Made by a program: the position numbers and the translations under genes. A stretch of 64,000 nt of DNA from NCBI GenBank assembly GCA_029667085.1, contig JARUHJ010000003.1, forward strand, positions 310,001 to 374,000. The letters are read 5' to 3'. This document shows positions 45,195-53,797 of the stretch, piece by piece (positions within the stretch are counted from its first letter, which is position 1; every line of letters begins with the position of its first letter). Source of the stretch: Deltaproteobacteria bacterium IMCC39524. GTDB lineage: Bacteria > Desulfobacterota > Desulfuromonadia > Desulfuromonadales > BM103. The notes beneath the pieces were generated by a model. The model saw only the letters and a program-made list of their open reading frames with translations, was not told the DNA's origin and made no database searches.

Positions 45195-46157
45195 CTACAT
45201 GAGCTTTGCTTTTGATGCTACCTCTGCCGGGATGGTTAAGCTCAGTTCGGCAGCCGCCCCTTTACTGGTTTTAAGAGAAACCTTTTTAGCTTCTCTGACT
45301 GGCAGGAGGTGGACCTGTTTGCCTTGCATCGTCTGCAGGGCATGAACGGCAACGAGTTTACCCTGCTCGTCCAGGTCGGCTTCGATGCCGATTAACGCTC
45401 CTTGTTCCACCAAACCGGGAATTTGTGAAAATACTATACATTTGTTGGCTTGGGCGGAGGTGATAATTGCTGAAGCCTGCAGGGCAACCGAGATGCTTTC
45501 AGTAAGAAAAAGAGCTTCAGTCTCACTGGACAGTTTTTTGCCGAGAGCTTGAGCTTCTTTAGGGTTGCGTGCATTCTCAGCTGCAACCTTGAATCCGAAA
45601 GCCTTCCCTTGCTCCTTGATTTCTGCAAGCTGTTGCTCAGAACCCTTTTCCCCTTTTGTATAGAGGACTCCAACTGTCTTCACTGGCTTGATTGCTACAA
45701 GGGCCTCTACCATTAAGCCAAGGTCGGTTTTACTGGTTGCGCCACTGGCGTCAGAGCCCGGAGCTGCGAGAGTCTTTACCACCCCCAGCGACACAGGATC
45801 GTAAACATCGGCAAACAGCAGAGGAGTGTCTTTTAGCGATTCTTTGGCGAGGCTGGTCGCCTGAGAACCGTAGGTGATAACCAACGTTGCACCTGCGGCT
45901 TCTGCGCGGCGGAGACTGTTGGTTAAAGACATCTTGTCAGCATTGGGGTTCTGCTTGAATATCTTTAGCTTGTCTTCGCCGAAGCCGCCGGCCTGCAGGA
46001 CTTTGACCATAGACTCATGGACTTCCTGGTAGCGCGGCAGGTCGGCGGTGACGATGGCGGCAAGGATTTGCTGAGCACTGACAACCCCTGACGAGCTAAC
46101 AGAGATGACAAGGCAGACGAGGGTCACTTGAATGATATTAAACACAAAGCGTTTCAT
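45195..46157 (-). CDS. Orphan ABC-type substrate-binding protein (PF04392 family)
   Basis: 320 residues from ATG 46157, eight bases after the barrel gene; a longer in-frame start at 46172 would overlap it. Signal peptide ends near VVSA. The fold is that of ABC_sub_bind proteins: ILAAIVTADLPRYQE, ATLVITYGSQATSLAKESLKDTPLLFADVYDPV, KTVGVLYTKGEKGSEQQL and CIVFSQIPGLVEQGALIGIEADLDEQGK. Members bind tryptophan or other small ligands, or work with sensors. No permease or ATPase gene accompanies it. Its neighbours suggest a sensing role with the chemoreceptor downstream. Confidence 0.85.
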   Translation of the reverse strand: MKRFVFNIIQVTLVCLVISVSSSGVVSAQQILAAIVTADLPRYQEVHESMVKVLQAGGFGEDKLKIFKQNPNADKMSLTNSLRRAEAAGATLVITYGSQATSLAKESLKDTPLLFADVYDPVSLGVVKTLAAPGSDASGATSKTDLGLMVEALVAIKPVKTVGVLYTKGEKGSEQQLAEIKEQGKAFGFKVAAENARNPKEAQALGKKLSSETEALFLTESISVALQASAIITSAQANKCIVFSQIPGLVEQGALIGIEADLDEQGKLVAVHALQTMQGKQVHLLPVREAKKVSLKTSKGAAAELSLTIPAEVASKAKLM

Positions 46158-46165
46158 AACAGTCC

Positions 46166-48343
46166 CTACCAAATTCGTGAGAGGCTGGCCATATAAGAGA
46201 TGACCGAGCCATCGAAGATATTGCTGTCCTTATCATCGTAGTCATCGTAAGCAGCGTCAAAACCACAAGACCATTGGTCGTCGATCTGCCAGTTTATCCG
46301 AGCCTTGATGCCGTTCTGTCGAATGTCGATTTTGCTGATACTTTTTAACTCAGAGCTTGAAGCCGTTCCCGGAACAACAACAGGACCAAATTGTGTAAAT
46401 CGAGTGAAATCAAGAGAAACGGTATCAAAGTCAGGCTCGTAATAGGCCTCTGAGCGTATGTGGTATCCCTCTGCACGAAAGGAGAGATTCTTTAGGGCCT
46501 GCCAGCTTGCACCTGCCGACAGGGTGTGTACCGTTTGCTCGTATTCGACATCTTCATTTTCAATAGTGAAGTTTAGAGCCTCATCCCCAGGTGCTGTATT
46601 CGGCTGAGCGCCGAAAAGCAGGTCCTGTTCTGTCTGGGTGGCAAGGTAGCCATAACTGAAATCAAGCGAGACGCCATCTGTGGGAATCAGCCAGCCGCCC
46701 AGGCTGACGTTCTGCTGCGTCCTGTCGCGGTCGAGGTCGAATTTTGCAAATTCATTGGGAGGGTTGTTGTCATCGAACTGCAAGGCAGTGCGGTCATCGT
46801 TTTTCTCGTCCAGCAGGTTTAGTGACGCACTCAGCCCCCAAAAGGGTGAAGGTGCATAGCGCGACGAGAGGAAAAGTTCGTAGCTGTCAGAAAACGATGT
46901 GCCGTAAGAAGGGTCGTCGCTGTGTCTAAGGCTGGCCCAGCCGCTGAGCTTGAGCGCGGATTTTTCCAGGTGGCGGCTGTGAAAGCCTATTTTCAGCTTG
47001 GTGATGCTTTCTTCATCAGGGAGTTGCCATGAGCTGTTTATCTCAACGGGGCTAGTTAATGAGCTGTGGTGTTCTTCAGGGAGGTCGGTGTTGTCGCGGT
47101 CAATGTCTTCCCGGCGCAACTCGGCTTTGACGGTCAGTCTGTTACTCGGTCTGTAGTTGCTGATGATTTCGTACCAGGCCCTGGTGAAATCGATCGAGTC
47201 GCGAACTTCAAGGTCGTTAGGGTTGCTTGTGCCGTGACCTGAGGCGGGGAAGCTACTGTTGTTGTCGTTGTCGACGTCCAGATAGCGATGCCGCAAGTTG
47301 ATCGTCCAAGTTTTGCTTGGGGTGTAGGTCACGTTGGTCGAGGTTTTCCAGTAATCCATCTCTGCTTTAATCGGGTAGATGGAGGAGATGTCCGATTCGT
47401 TTTCACGCTTGCCGATGGTCAGGCTGGTGTTGGCGACCAGACCACCAGAAGGTGATGTGTTGGCATTGATAGTCACTTCCTTGACGGTGGATTCCGGGTC
47501 CTCAGTGTGCTCATACTCCCCGGAAGCCCTCCCGCGCCCATGGCCGCCGAACAAGTCCGTGGGAATGGATTCCCGGTCCTCGAATTCCCGGTAAAGGGCT
47601 ATCGCCTCGAGATCGACGTAGCCAAAGTGGCCGTCAAGGCTGCCCTTGATTTCCCTGGTGACGCGATCGATCTTGCGGGTTCTGCTTTGCATGTGACAGC
47701 CGGTGCAGTTTTCGTCCGCGAAGCGCATCTGCTTTTGACCCGATTTTTCAATTTGCCAGTAGGCCAGGTTCAGGTGGGCCGGGTAGGTCGGCAGTTTTGC
47801 CCGGGCCTTCACTTCGTTGATGTCGATCTTTTGGCCGTAGTCTGCCATCGGGTCCTGATCCGTGTAGTAGGTTCGAACTTGACCGCTGAACACGCCGTCA
47901 GGGCGACTGCCTTTGACGGGCGCATGATCTGGATTCCTGTTGAAGCCGTCTCCGACGTTGCCGTTGTCGTATGGGATATGGTCGAGGTTGTGATAGAAGC
48001 GCTCTGTTCGCAGGTTCAGCCGTAATAGACTCCCTTTGTTGAGTGTGACTTCAGCGTTGAAGTCTTCATCACTGAGATAGTTGGAATCGACACTGAAATG
48101 ACTTGACTGGTTGTCTTTGAAATAGTTCAAGCCAAAGGTTGGGCTCGAAGAGAAGCTCCTATATTCAGCAGCACGACCCGGTTCATCCCGGAGGCTGAAG
48201 GATTGGTAGCCGAGGGTTACCTTTGTTTCCTGAAAGACCATCAGGTCGTCGGCAATTTCGCCGGTGTCGGCAATGGCTTCGCCACACGAAAGCGATAGAG
48301 CGAAAAGAGACGTACAGAATAAAATGTATTTAAAAGGGTTCAC
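46166..48343 (-). CDS. MtrB/PioB-type outer-membrane barrel with an internal heme motif
   Basis: 725 residues from a GTG with GGAGG upstream. Signal peptide ends near AIA (residue 25). The rest alternates polar and aromatic residues in many beta-strands and ends in a Trp, as outer-membrane barrels do. It resembles MtrB/PioB proteins, which hold a multiheme cytochrome inside a pore. Unusually there is a CxxCH heme-binding site, Cys213-Cys216-His217 (ENCTGCHMQ), in an early loop. The decaheme lipoprotein gene is 54 bases upstream. The pair should conduct electrons across the outer membrane. Confidence 0.88.
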   Translation of the reverse strand: MNPFKYILFCTSLFALSLSCGEAIADTGEIADDLMVFQETKVTLGYQSFSLRDEPGRAAEYRSFSSSPTFGLNYFKDNQSSHFSVDSNYLSDEDFNAEVTLNKGSLLRLNLRTERFYHNLDHIPYDNGNVGDGFNRNPDHAPVKGSRPDGVFSGQVRTYYTDQDPMADYGQKIDINEVKARAKLPTYPAHLNLAYWQIEKSGQKQMRFADENCTGCHMQSRTRKIDRVTREIKGSLDGHFGYVDLEAIALYREFEDRESIPTDLFGGHGRGRASGEYEHTEDPESTVKEVTINANTSPSGGLVANTSLTIGKRENESDISSIYPIKAEMDYWKTSTNVTYTPSKTWTINLRHRYLDVDNDNNSSFPASGHGTSNPNDLEVRDSIDFTRAWYEIISNYRPSNRLTVKAELRREDIDRDNTDLPEEHHSSLTSPVEINSSWQLPDEESITKLKIGFHSRHLEKSALKLSGWASLRHSDDPSYGTSFSDSYELFLSSRYAPSPFWGLSASLNLLDEKNDDRTALQFDDNNPPNEFAKFDLDRDRTQQNVSLGGWLIPTDGVSLDFSYGYLATQTEQDLLFGAQPNTAPGDEALNFTIENEDVEYEQTVHTLSAGASWQALKNLSFRAEGYHIRSEAYYEPDFDTVSLDFTRFTQFGPVVVPGTASSSELKSISKIDIRQNGIKARINWQIDDQWSCGFDAAYDDYDDKDSNIFDGSVISYMASLSRIW

Positions 48344-48397
48344 AATGACCTCCTTGATTCCGATACATAAAAGACCTCTCGTCGATAATGGTTACAG

Positions 48398-49384
48398 TCA
48401 GCGCGAGAGGAAAGTGCCACGACCATGGACTGTTGGAACGTCGGTTCCGTGGATCGACGAGTGGCAGTCAGTACACCTGTTGTAGAACGCCTGCTTCATG
48501 GATGAGTTGTCGAGTGTCCCTTGGGGAGACAAGCGGCCCTGATGCCCGGAGTGGCATTGCATACAAAGGAAGGGCTGGGCGACTTCGAGTAGCGGGTCGT
48601 TGGGAGAGCCATGAGGCCTGTGGCAGTTGGTGCATTCTTCGGTTACGTCAGCGTGCTCATAGACGAACGGGCCCTGGTACTCCATGTGACAGCGGGTGCA
48701 TAGGGCCTTTGTGGTAATCCCTTTGAGGTTTTTGTTGTTGGTCGAGTTGTGCGGATCGTGGCAGTCGGTGCAGGCCATCTTGTGCTCCGGCACCGGGTGA
48801 TGCGAGAACTGGGAGAACTCCATCTTAACTTGTGTGTGACAGCCAGTGCAGAGTTCCTCCTGCTCGTGGCGATTGACTTTCTGCTGAGGTCCCTTGTGCA
48901 GCTTGTGGCAGTCAAAACAGCTCACATCATTCATTGCATGGACACTTGCATTCCAGCCGCTCAGGTTCGGGGTGGACGCCGCCGAATGACATTTCAGACA
49001 AATCATTGATTTGGCTTGGGAGGGGAACTCGGTAAGCGGAAGCAGGCTTTTGATGTCACAGGTCTTCTGCTCTGCAGCATGTTCGATGGCCTTGCTGCCC
49101 GGGCCATGGCAGGACTCACAGTTGACCAGAGGCAGGCCGGTCTCTTCCGAGATCTGGTCACCGTGAATCGAACGTTTGAAATCCGAGTAGACTTTGTCGT
49201 GCTTGTGGCAGCTGGCGAGACAGTTCTCGTCGCCCACGTAGTTGGCTTCCAGGTCACCAACCAGGATGGTTTCGTAGTCTCTGACCGGTGCAATCGGCTG
49301 AGAAGACTTTAAGGTGGCCACGTCGGTACAGGCGACGCTGAAGAGACTTGCCAGGAACAGATAGAGCAGTATTCGATGTTTCAA
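48398..49384 (-). CDS. Decaheme c-type cytochrome lipoprotein (DmsE/MtrA-like)
   Basis: 328 residues from a TTG start with AGGAGG upstream. A lipobox ending FSVAC gives lipidation at Cys19. Nine CxxCH motifs lie at His93, 133, 160, 183, 209, 233, 255, 278 and 308, plus one CxxxCH at Cys55-Cys59-His60 (NCLASCHK), so ten hemes are likely. The density and length match MtrA/DmsE periplasmic electron carriers. It opens the operon with the barrel, binding protein and chemoreceptor. Confidence 0.93.
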   Translation of the reverse strand: MKHRILLYLFLASLFSVACTDVATLKSSQPIAPVRDYETILVGDLEANYVGDENCLASCHKHDKVYSDFKRSIHGDQISEETGLPLVNCESCHGPGSKAIEHAAEQKTCDIKSLLPLTEFPSQAKSMICLKCHSAASTPNLSGWNASVHAMNDVSCFDCHKLHKGPQQKVNRHEQEELCTGCHTQVKMEFSQFSHHPVPEHKMACTDCHDPHNSTNNKNLKGITTKALCTRCHMEYQGPFVYEHADVTEECTNCHRPHGSPNDPLLEVAQPFLCMQCHSGHQGRLSPQGTLDNSSMKQAFYNRCTDCHSSIHGTDVPTVHGRGTFLSR

Positions 49385-49492
49385 GATAGACCTCCTGATG
49401 AAAAATCCCGAACCTTTAATTTCATGATTATGTGTACAGATTAAAAGAATTCCCGAAGCGACATTACTAAAGCCAGCATAATAAATGAGCCC

Positions 49493-49520
49493 ATTATGAG
49501 GTTTTTTGTTTTAAAATCAA
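49493..49520 (-). promoter_or_regulatory. Possible promoter of the electron-conduit operon
   Basis: TTGATT (49515-49520) and CATAAT (49493-49498) with a 16-base spacer, about 110 bases before the TTG start at 49384. The -10 is one arm of a short inverted repeat, which could bind a regulator. Confidence 0.4.
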
Positions 49521-49736
49521 GGCTCTTGCTCTGATTAAGGCTATTTAGTTAGGTTTTTGCAAAGTATGGGTGGCGGATTTTTAGAGAGGTTTTTTTCATT
49601 AACTATCTGAAATAACAGAGATATGGAAAACTTTAAGAGCGTTGCTGGTGCTTGTCGTGGGACGAGGTATACTTGAAGACAAGCAGAGTTACAAAATTCA
49701 TCCGGGGAGTTGGACGCAGCTTCCCGCTTCGCCCTG

Positions 49737-49776
49737 GCAGACTTGCCCTCCTGGTCTCCAGGGTTTTTTTGTCTGC
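49737..49776 (+). other. Hairpin with plus-strand T7 tract
   Basis: GCAGAC and GTCTGC (49737-49742, 49771-49776) enclose an inner CCTGG-TCT-CCAGG stem (49750-49762) and seven T residues on the plus strand. It looks like a plus-strand terminator, although no plus-strand gene is evident here; it might end a small RNA. Confidence 0.35.
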
Positions 49777-49797
49777 TGTGAGCTACTTGGTCGAGGT

Positions 49798-50226
49798 TTA
49801 AGAACTAACGGGGAGTTGGTCGTTTTTCTGTGCTGCCAGGCTGGCAAAGTCATAGCGTGACAGGGTGGCCATGAATTCTTTGCGAATCTGAGCCCAGGCA
49901 CCGTGGACCGGGCAGAAGAACTCGCGTTCGCAGGAACCTTTTTCGATCAGGCACTGGTTAAGATAAACCGGGCCTTCCTGGGATTTGATAATGTCGAGGA
50001 GCGTGATCTCAGCAGGTTCCTTGGCCAGGTAAAAGCCGCCACCGACACCGCGTTGAGATCCGACGATACCGTCTTTGATCAGTGGTTGGAAGATCTTGGT
50101 CAGAAACGCCGGGGTGATCTCCTGTGCTTTGCAGATATCCTTCTTGTAAATAATCTCACCAGCGGGCTGGCGGGACATGTAAAGAATGGCGCGGATGGCA
50201 TATTCTGTTGCACGAGTAATAATCAA
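49798..50226 (-). CDS. Rrf2-family Fe-S transcriptional regulator
   Basis: 142 residues from a TTG at 50226 (ITRATEYAIRAILYMSR). A longer ATG at 50286 lies upstream of the predicted transcription start and is rejected. The N-terminal winged helix has the recognition region EITPAFLTKIFQPL and the wing GSQRGVGGGFYLA. Three Cys in CLIEKGSCEREFFCPVH match the cluster-binding set of IscR and NsrR, with His as a possible fourth ligand. It should sense iron-sulfur status, NO or redox state. It lies upstream of the cytochrome operon on the same strand. Confidence 0.9.
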   Translation of the reverse strand: MIITRATEYAIRAILYMSRQPAGEIIYKKDICKAQEITPAFLTKIFQPLIKDGIVGSQRGVGGGFYLAKEPAEITLLDIIKSQEGPVYLNQCLIEKGSCEREFFCPVHGAWAQIRKEFMATLSRYDFASLAAQKNDQLPVSS

Positions 50227-50269
50227 GACTGTTTCCTCTTCTAGAGCTATACTTGACAATATTTGTAAT

Positions 50270-50298
50270 AAAATAGTGTTCTTCATGAATCATGTCAA
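50270..50298 (-). promoter_or_regulatory. Promoter of the Rrf2 gene
   Basis: TTGACA (50293-50298) and TATTTT (50270-50275) with a 17-base spacer. The predicted start is about 35 bases upstream of the TTG start codon, which supports that start. Confidence 0.6.
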
Positions 50299-50679
50299 TC
50301 TTTAATGCGAATGTTAAATCTGGAAGTCCTTTAGATCAATAGTGACGTGCATATAAGATGATCGACTTCTGATGTCTTTCCCTTCCTGAAAAGGTTCTAT
50401 AACCAAAACTAAAGGCAGGGCAAGCCCAGGCTACCTAATTAATGCAAAGACGCGGAGACGCAGAGAGAGCAATAGTCAGAATTGAGCCATCTTTAAAACT
50501 TTGAAGCGTTTTTCCTCTACGCTCTTTGCACCTTATGCGTTAAACACTTTTTGGGGTTATAGAACCGTCCTGCAATTAAAACCCTGAGCAAAAAGCCACT
50601 GTTGTGGATTGACAGTCCCTTTTCGCTACAGGCATTATGCCGGTGTTCTAAAGCTGTTTCGGTTTATGAAAGGACTACG
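50299..50679. other. Intergenic region between the Rrf2 gene and gluQ
   Basis: About 380 bases without a gene. It holds a degenerate stretch of the type GCAAAGACGCGGAGACGCAG near 50443-50470 with a partly complementary CTCTTTGCACCTTATGCGTT near 50520-50540, like worn dispersed repeats found between genes in this group. Confidence 0.45.
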
Positions 50680-51600
50680 ATGTCTGCAGAAAAGGTCGTC
50701 GGGCGTTTTGCGCCTAGCCCTACCGGGCCATTGCACTTTGGTTCACTGGTCGCCGCAGTCGGTAGCTACTGCCTGGCTCGCCGAGAAGGTGGCTTGTGGC
50801 TGTTACGTATGGAAGACCTTGATCCTCCTCGCGTGGTGCCAGGTGCGGCCGACGAGATTCTGTCCTCCCTGGAGATGTTGGGCCTGCATTGGGATGGAGA
50901 GGTTGTCTGGCAGAGTCAGCGCAACGAGGCATATCTTGCCGCCGTGGAGACGTTGCGGGATAAAGGGCTGGTCTTTGACTGCGCTTGTACACGTAAAGAA
51001 ATTATCCTGAGTGCTCCTCATCCTGGTGAAGAAGGCCCCATCTACCCCGGCACCTGCCGCAGAGGACTAGCTGTCGGCCGCAAACCGCGTGCGCTACGGA
51101 TTGAAGTGCCGCAGGAGCAGGTGTCATTTTCGGACGGTGTATTTGGCCGGGTACAGCAGGTGTTGGCCGATTCGGTGGGCGATTTTATCCTCCGGCGAGC
51201 TGACGGCCTCTTTGCTTATCAGTTGGCGGTGGTTGTCGATGATGCCGCCGCCGGCATCAACCAGGTCGTGCGCGGCGCCGACCTTCTCTCTTCAACGCCA
51301 AGACAGATTTTTCTGCATGCCTGTCTCGGCAACCCTGTGCCGAAATATGTTCACCTGCCGATGGTGTTGGGCAGTAACGGCAAAAAAATCAGCAAGCGTC
51401 ACGGCTCGGCAGAGCTTGACTATGAGTTCAGGGCGTCAGCGTTGATCTCTCTGTCGCTCTCCCTGCTCGGTCAAACAATCCCTAAGGAAGTGCACGGCGC
51501 TCCTCCTGCAGAGCTTCTCTCCTGGGCGGTGAAAAACTTTGAGCCTCGAAACATTCCGGCGGCCAATGAGGGTGTTGGCGTCGATGAAGAAGTCTTGTAG
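50680..51600 (+). CDS. gluQ: Glutamyl-Q tRNA(Asp) synthetase
   Basis: 306 residues from ATG 50680, preceded by AAAGGA. Class I signatures: GRFAPSPTGPLHFGSL (HIGH-like) and GKKISKRHG (KMSKS-like). A zinc site of Cys residues is in CACTRKE and GTCRRG. It lacks the anticodon-binding domain of GltX. It attaches glutamate to queuosine in tRNA-Asp. It stands alone before rho. Confidence 0.93.
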   Translation: MSAEKVVGRFAPSPTGPLHFGSLVAAVGSYCLARREGGLWLLRMEDLDPPRVVPGAADEILSSLEMLGLHWDGEVVWQSQRNEAYLAAVETLRDKGLVFDCACTRKEIILSAPHPGEEGPIYPGTCRRGLAVGRKPRALRIEVPQEQVSFSDGVFGRVQQVLADSVGDFILRRADGLFAYQLAVVVDDAAAGINQVVRGADLLSSTPRQIFLHACLGNPVPKYVHLPMVLGSNGKKISKRHGSAELDYEFRASALISLSLSLLGQTIPKEVHGAPPAELLSWAVKNFEPRNIPAANEGVGVDEEVL

Positions 51601-51713
51601 AGGGCTTTGGCCTCTTCTGCTGAAGGCTGTCGGCGATCGTTTTATTCGTGCAAAAGAGCCGTGCAAAGAGTAGAGGGTTGGCTCGAGGCGATGAAAAAAA
51701 ATCACCTAAGCCA

Positions 51714-51742
51714 TTGACAGACCGGTGAAAAGCCGGTAAATA
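51714..51742 (+). promoter_or_regulatory. Possible rho promoter with internal palindrome
   Basis: TTGACA (51714-51719) and TAAATA (51737-51742) with 17 bases between. The spacer contains ACCGG-N7-CCGGT (51721-51725 and 51733-51737), which could be an operator. The -10 match is weak. Confidence 0.4.
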
Positions 51743-52054
51743 GGTTTATCGAAAGAGAGCGCTGCCTGCCTAATCAGTTGCCTGAGATAATTATTTTTCC
51801 TTTCATATAGCTTCCAACCTATGAGTACGGACTGACCTCAAACCTATTAGAAATTATTGAAAATATATGCGTGGGCTGCACAAAATTAATGGCTCGCAAA
51901 GATAACCTGCCAACACATCATAATCATTTCGGACCAGAAAACTCGGAGAACAAGACCTCTTACATTAACAAATGAACCAAGCGGCGATCGCGGCAACCTT
52001 TTGCCGTTGTAAGCTGTGCGCTATTCTGAGCCGGTAGACTATCAAGGAGAACCG
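51743..52054 (+). other. Long leader upstream of rho
   Basis: About 310 bases with no gene between the candidate promoter and the rho ATG. A hairpin CGGCAA-CCTT-TTGCCG is at 51991-52006. A long leader is consistent with the autoregulation known for rho in other bacteria, where Rho terminates in its own leader; that mechanism is inferred here. Confidence 0.45.
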
Positions 52055-53302
52055 ATGAACCTGAAGGAATTGAAAGAAAAGAAGATTGCCGACCTTTCGG
52101 CGATTGCCAAGGACCTTGGCGTCGAAGGGGCTTCAGGTCTGCGCAAGCAGGACCTGATCTTCGCTATTCTCAACACGACCTCAGCCAAGAATGGAGCTAT
52201 TTTTGGAGAGGGGGTTCTTGAGATCCTTCCCGATGGATTTGGTTTCCTGCGTGCTCCTGACGCTAATTACCTGCCAGGGCCCGACGATATTTACGTTTCT
52301 CCTTCTCAAATTAGACGATTCAGCCTGAAGACCGGTGACACCGTGTCCGGCCAGATCAGGCCGCCGAAAGAAGGCGAACGTTACTTCGCTCTACTTAAGG
52401 TCGCCGAGGTCAACTTCGAGAACCCGGCCGTTGCTCGTGAAAAGATCCTGTTTGATAATCTGACGCCTCTCTATCCCGACGAGCGCCTGATTCTGGAAAG
52501 CGAACCGGACAACCTTTCGGCTCGAGTCATCGATCTGGTTTCACCGGTTGGCAAGGGCCAACGTGCCCTGATTGTTGCCCCACCGAGGACCGGTAAGACG
52601 GTTCTGTTGCAGAACATTGCCAACTCGATTACAGCCAATCATCCGGAAGTCTACCTGATCGTCCTTTTGATCGACGAGCGGCCCGAGGAAGTCACTGACA
52701 TGCAGCGCACGGTCAATGGCGAGGTCATCTCCTCGACCTTTGACGAGCCTGCTACCCGTCACGTCCAGGTTGCCGAGATGGTCATCGAGAAGGCCCGTCG
52801 GCTGGTCGAGCATAAGCGTGATGTTGTTATCCTTCTCGACTCTATTACCCGCTTGGCGCGTGCCTATAATACGGTTGTGCCGCCTTCCGGCAAGATCCTT
52901 TCCGGTGGTGTCGATTCCAACGCATTGCACAAGCCGAAGCGCTTCTTCGGTGCGGCCCGTAATATTGAAGAAGGTGGCAGTTTGACGATCATCGCCACGG
53001 CTCTGGTAGATACCGGTAGCAAGATGGACGAAGTCATCTTTGAAGAGTTCAAGGGCACCGGCAATATGGAGCTGCATCTTGACCGTCGTCTGGTCGAAAA
53101 GCGGTCCTTTCCAGCGATCGACATTAATAAATCCGGAACCCGTCGTGAAGAACTCCTGGTTGACGAAAAGAGCCTGCAGCGCATCTGGCTGCTACGCAAA
53201 GTCCTTTCATCGATGAACGTGGTTGACAGTATGGAGTTCCTGCGCGACAAACTCAGTGACGTCAAGACTAACCAGGAATTTCTCGATAGCATGAACCGCT
53301 AA
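52055..53302 (+). CDS. rho: Transcription termination factor Rho
   Basis: 415 residues from ATG 52055 with AAGGAG. Rho N-terminal helices, the RNA-binding [15 protein letters not shown] fold, Walker A PPRTGKT, Walker [18 protein letters not shown]-loop and R-loop ([38 protein letters not shown]) all match. The helicase ends transcription at untranslated RNA. No unusual N-terminal insertion is present. Confidence 0.99.
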   Translation: MNLKELKEKKIADLSAIAKDLGVEGASGLRKQDLIFAILNTTSAKNGAIFGEGVLEILPDGFGFLRAPDANYLPGPDDIYVSPSQIRRFSLKTGDTVSGQIRPPKEGERYFALLKVAEVNFENPAVAREKILFDNLTPLYPDERLILESEPDNLSARVIDLVSPVGKGQRALIVAPPRTGKTVLLQNIANSITANHPEVYLIVLLIDERPEEVTDMQRTVNGEVISSTFDEPATRHVQVAEMVIEKARRLVEHKRDVVILLDSITRLARAYNTVVPPSGKILSGGVDSNALHKPKRFFGAARNIEEGGSLTIIATALVDTGSKMDEVIFEEFKGTGNMELHLDRRLVEKRSFPAIDINKSGTRREELLVDEKSLQRIWLLRKVLSSMNVVDSMEFLRDKLSDVKTNQEFLDSMNR

Positions 53303-53458
53303 GCTTGATTCTGCTTAAGCTCATTGTTGCTTCCGGTGACAGATCATCGGAAAAAGTTGCAATTGCTTATAAATAGTGGTATCAAATCACTCTTTTAAGG
53401 CCTTTAAGGCCCACTAAATCCGCGACCTGTACCAAGCCAGGTCAATAGGAGTTGAACG

Positions 53459-53662
53459 ATGAAAGAAGGTATCCACCCGAGTTACGAGCCATCCACGGTT
53501 ACTTGTCACTGTGGTAATTCATTTGAGACCAAATCGACCAAGGGCGACATTACGACGGAAATTTGCTCGTCTTGCCATCCCTTTTACACCGGCAAGCAGA
53601 AGCTGATGGACACCGCCGGTCGGATCGAGCGTTTCCGCAAGAGGTACGAAAAGAAAGACTAG
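53459..53662 (+). CDS. rpmE: Ribosomal protein L31
   Basis: 67 residues. Zinc-binding (C+) form with Cys16, Cys18, Cys36 and Cys39 in TCHCGNSF and EICSSCHPF; ends in RFRKRYEKK. It follows rho, a common order. An AGGAG site precedes the ATG. Confidence 0.97.
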   Translation: MKEGIHPSYEPSTVTCHCGNSFETKSTKGDITTEICSSCHPFYTGKQKLMDTAGRIERFRKRYEKKD

Positions 53663-53670
53663 AGTTCTGG

Positions 53671-53703
53671 GGGGCGGCCCTGTTGGGTCGTCCCTTTATT
53701 TTT
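53671..53703 (+). terminator. Intrinsic terminator after rpmE
   Basis: GGGGCGGCCC and GGGTCGTCCC pair over 10 positions with two G-U wobbles and a TGTT loop, followed by TTTATTTTT. It lies 8 bases after the rpmE stop. Confidence 0.9.
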
Positions 53704-53706
53704 GCT

Positions 53707-53767
53707 GCCGGGTTCGCCGGCACAATCTCTTCCGCGTCCCGTTCCGGGACACGGCCCGGTTCACCGG
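53707..53767 (+). other. Three short GC hairpins upstream of thyX
   Basis: GCCGG-GTTCG-CCGGC (53707-53721), GTCCCG-TTC-CGGGAC (53736-53750) and CCGGT-TC-ACCGG (53756-53767) sit in series just before thyX. They may be a structured leader or a worn repeat cluster; no known riboswitch class was recognised. Confidence 0.4.
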
Positions 53768-53797
53768 ACGACGCGGTCTTATTTGGAAACGAAGGCC

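Larger units (their letters stand above)
49385..49797. other. Intergenic region upstream of the electron-conduit operon
   Basis: 413 bases with no gene. It holds the probable promoter at 49493-49520, a CATAAT/ATTATG inverted repeat (49477-49482 and 49493-49498) overlapping its -10, and the hairpin near 49737-49776. Confidence 0.55.

Noticed and set aside
49642-49860. Plus-strand open frame ending inside the Rrf2 gene
   Set aside because: No ribosome binding site, crosses a terminator-like hairpin and overlaps a recognised gene.
50299-50679. tRNA or small RNA gene upstream of gluQ
   Set aside because: No cloverleaf or terminator was found; only worn repeat-like sequence is visible.
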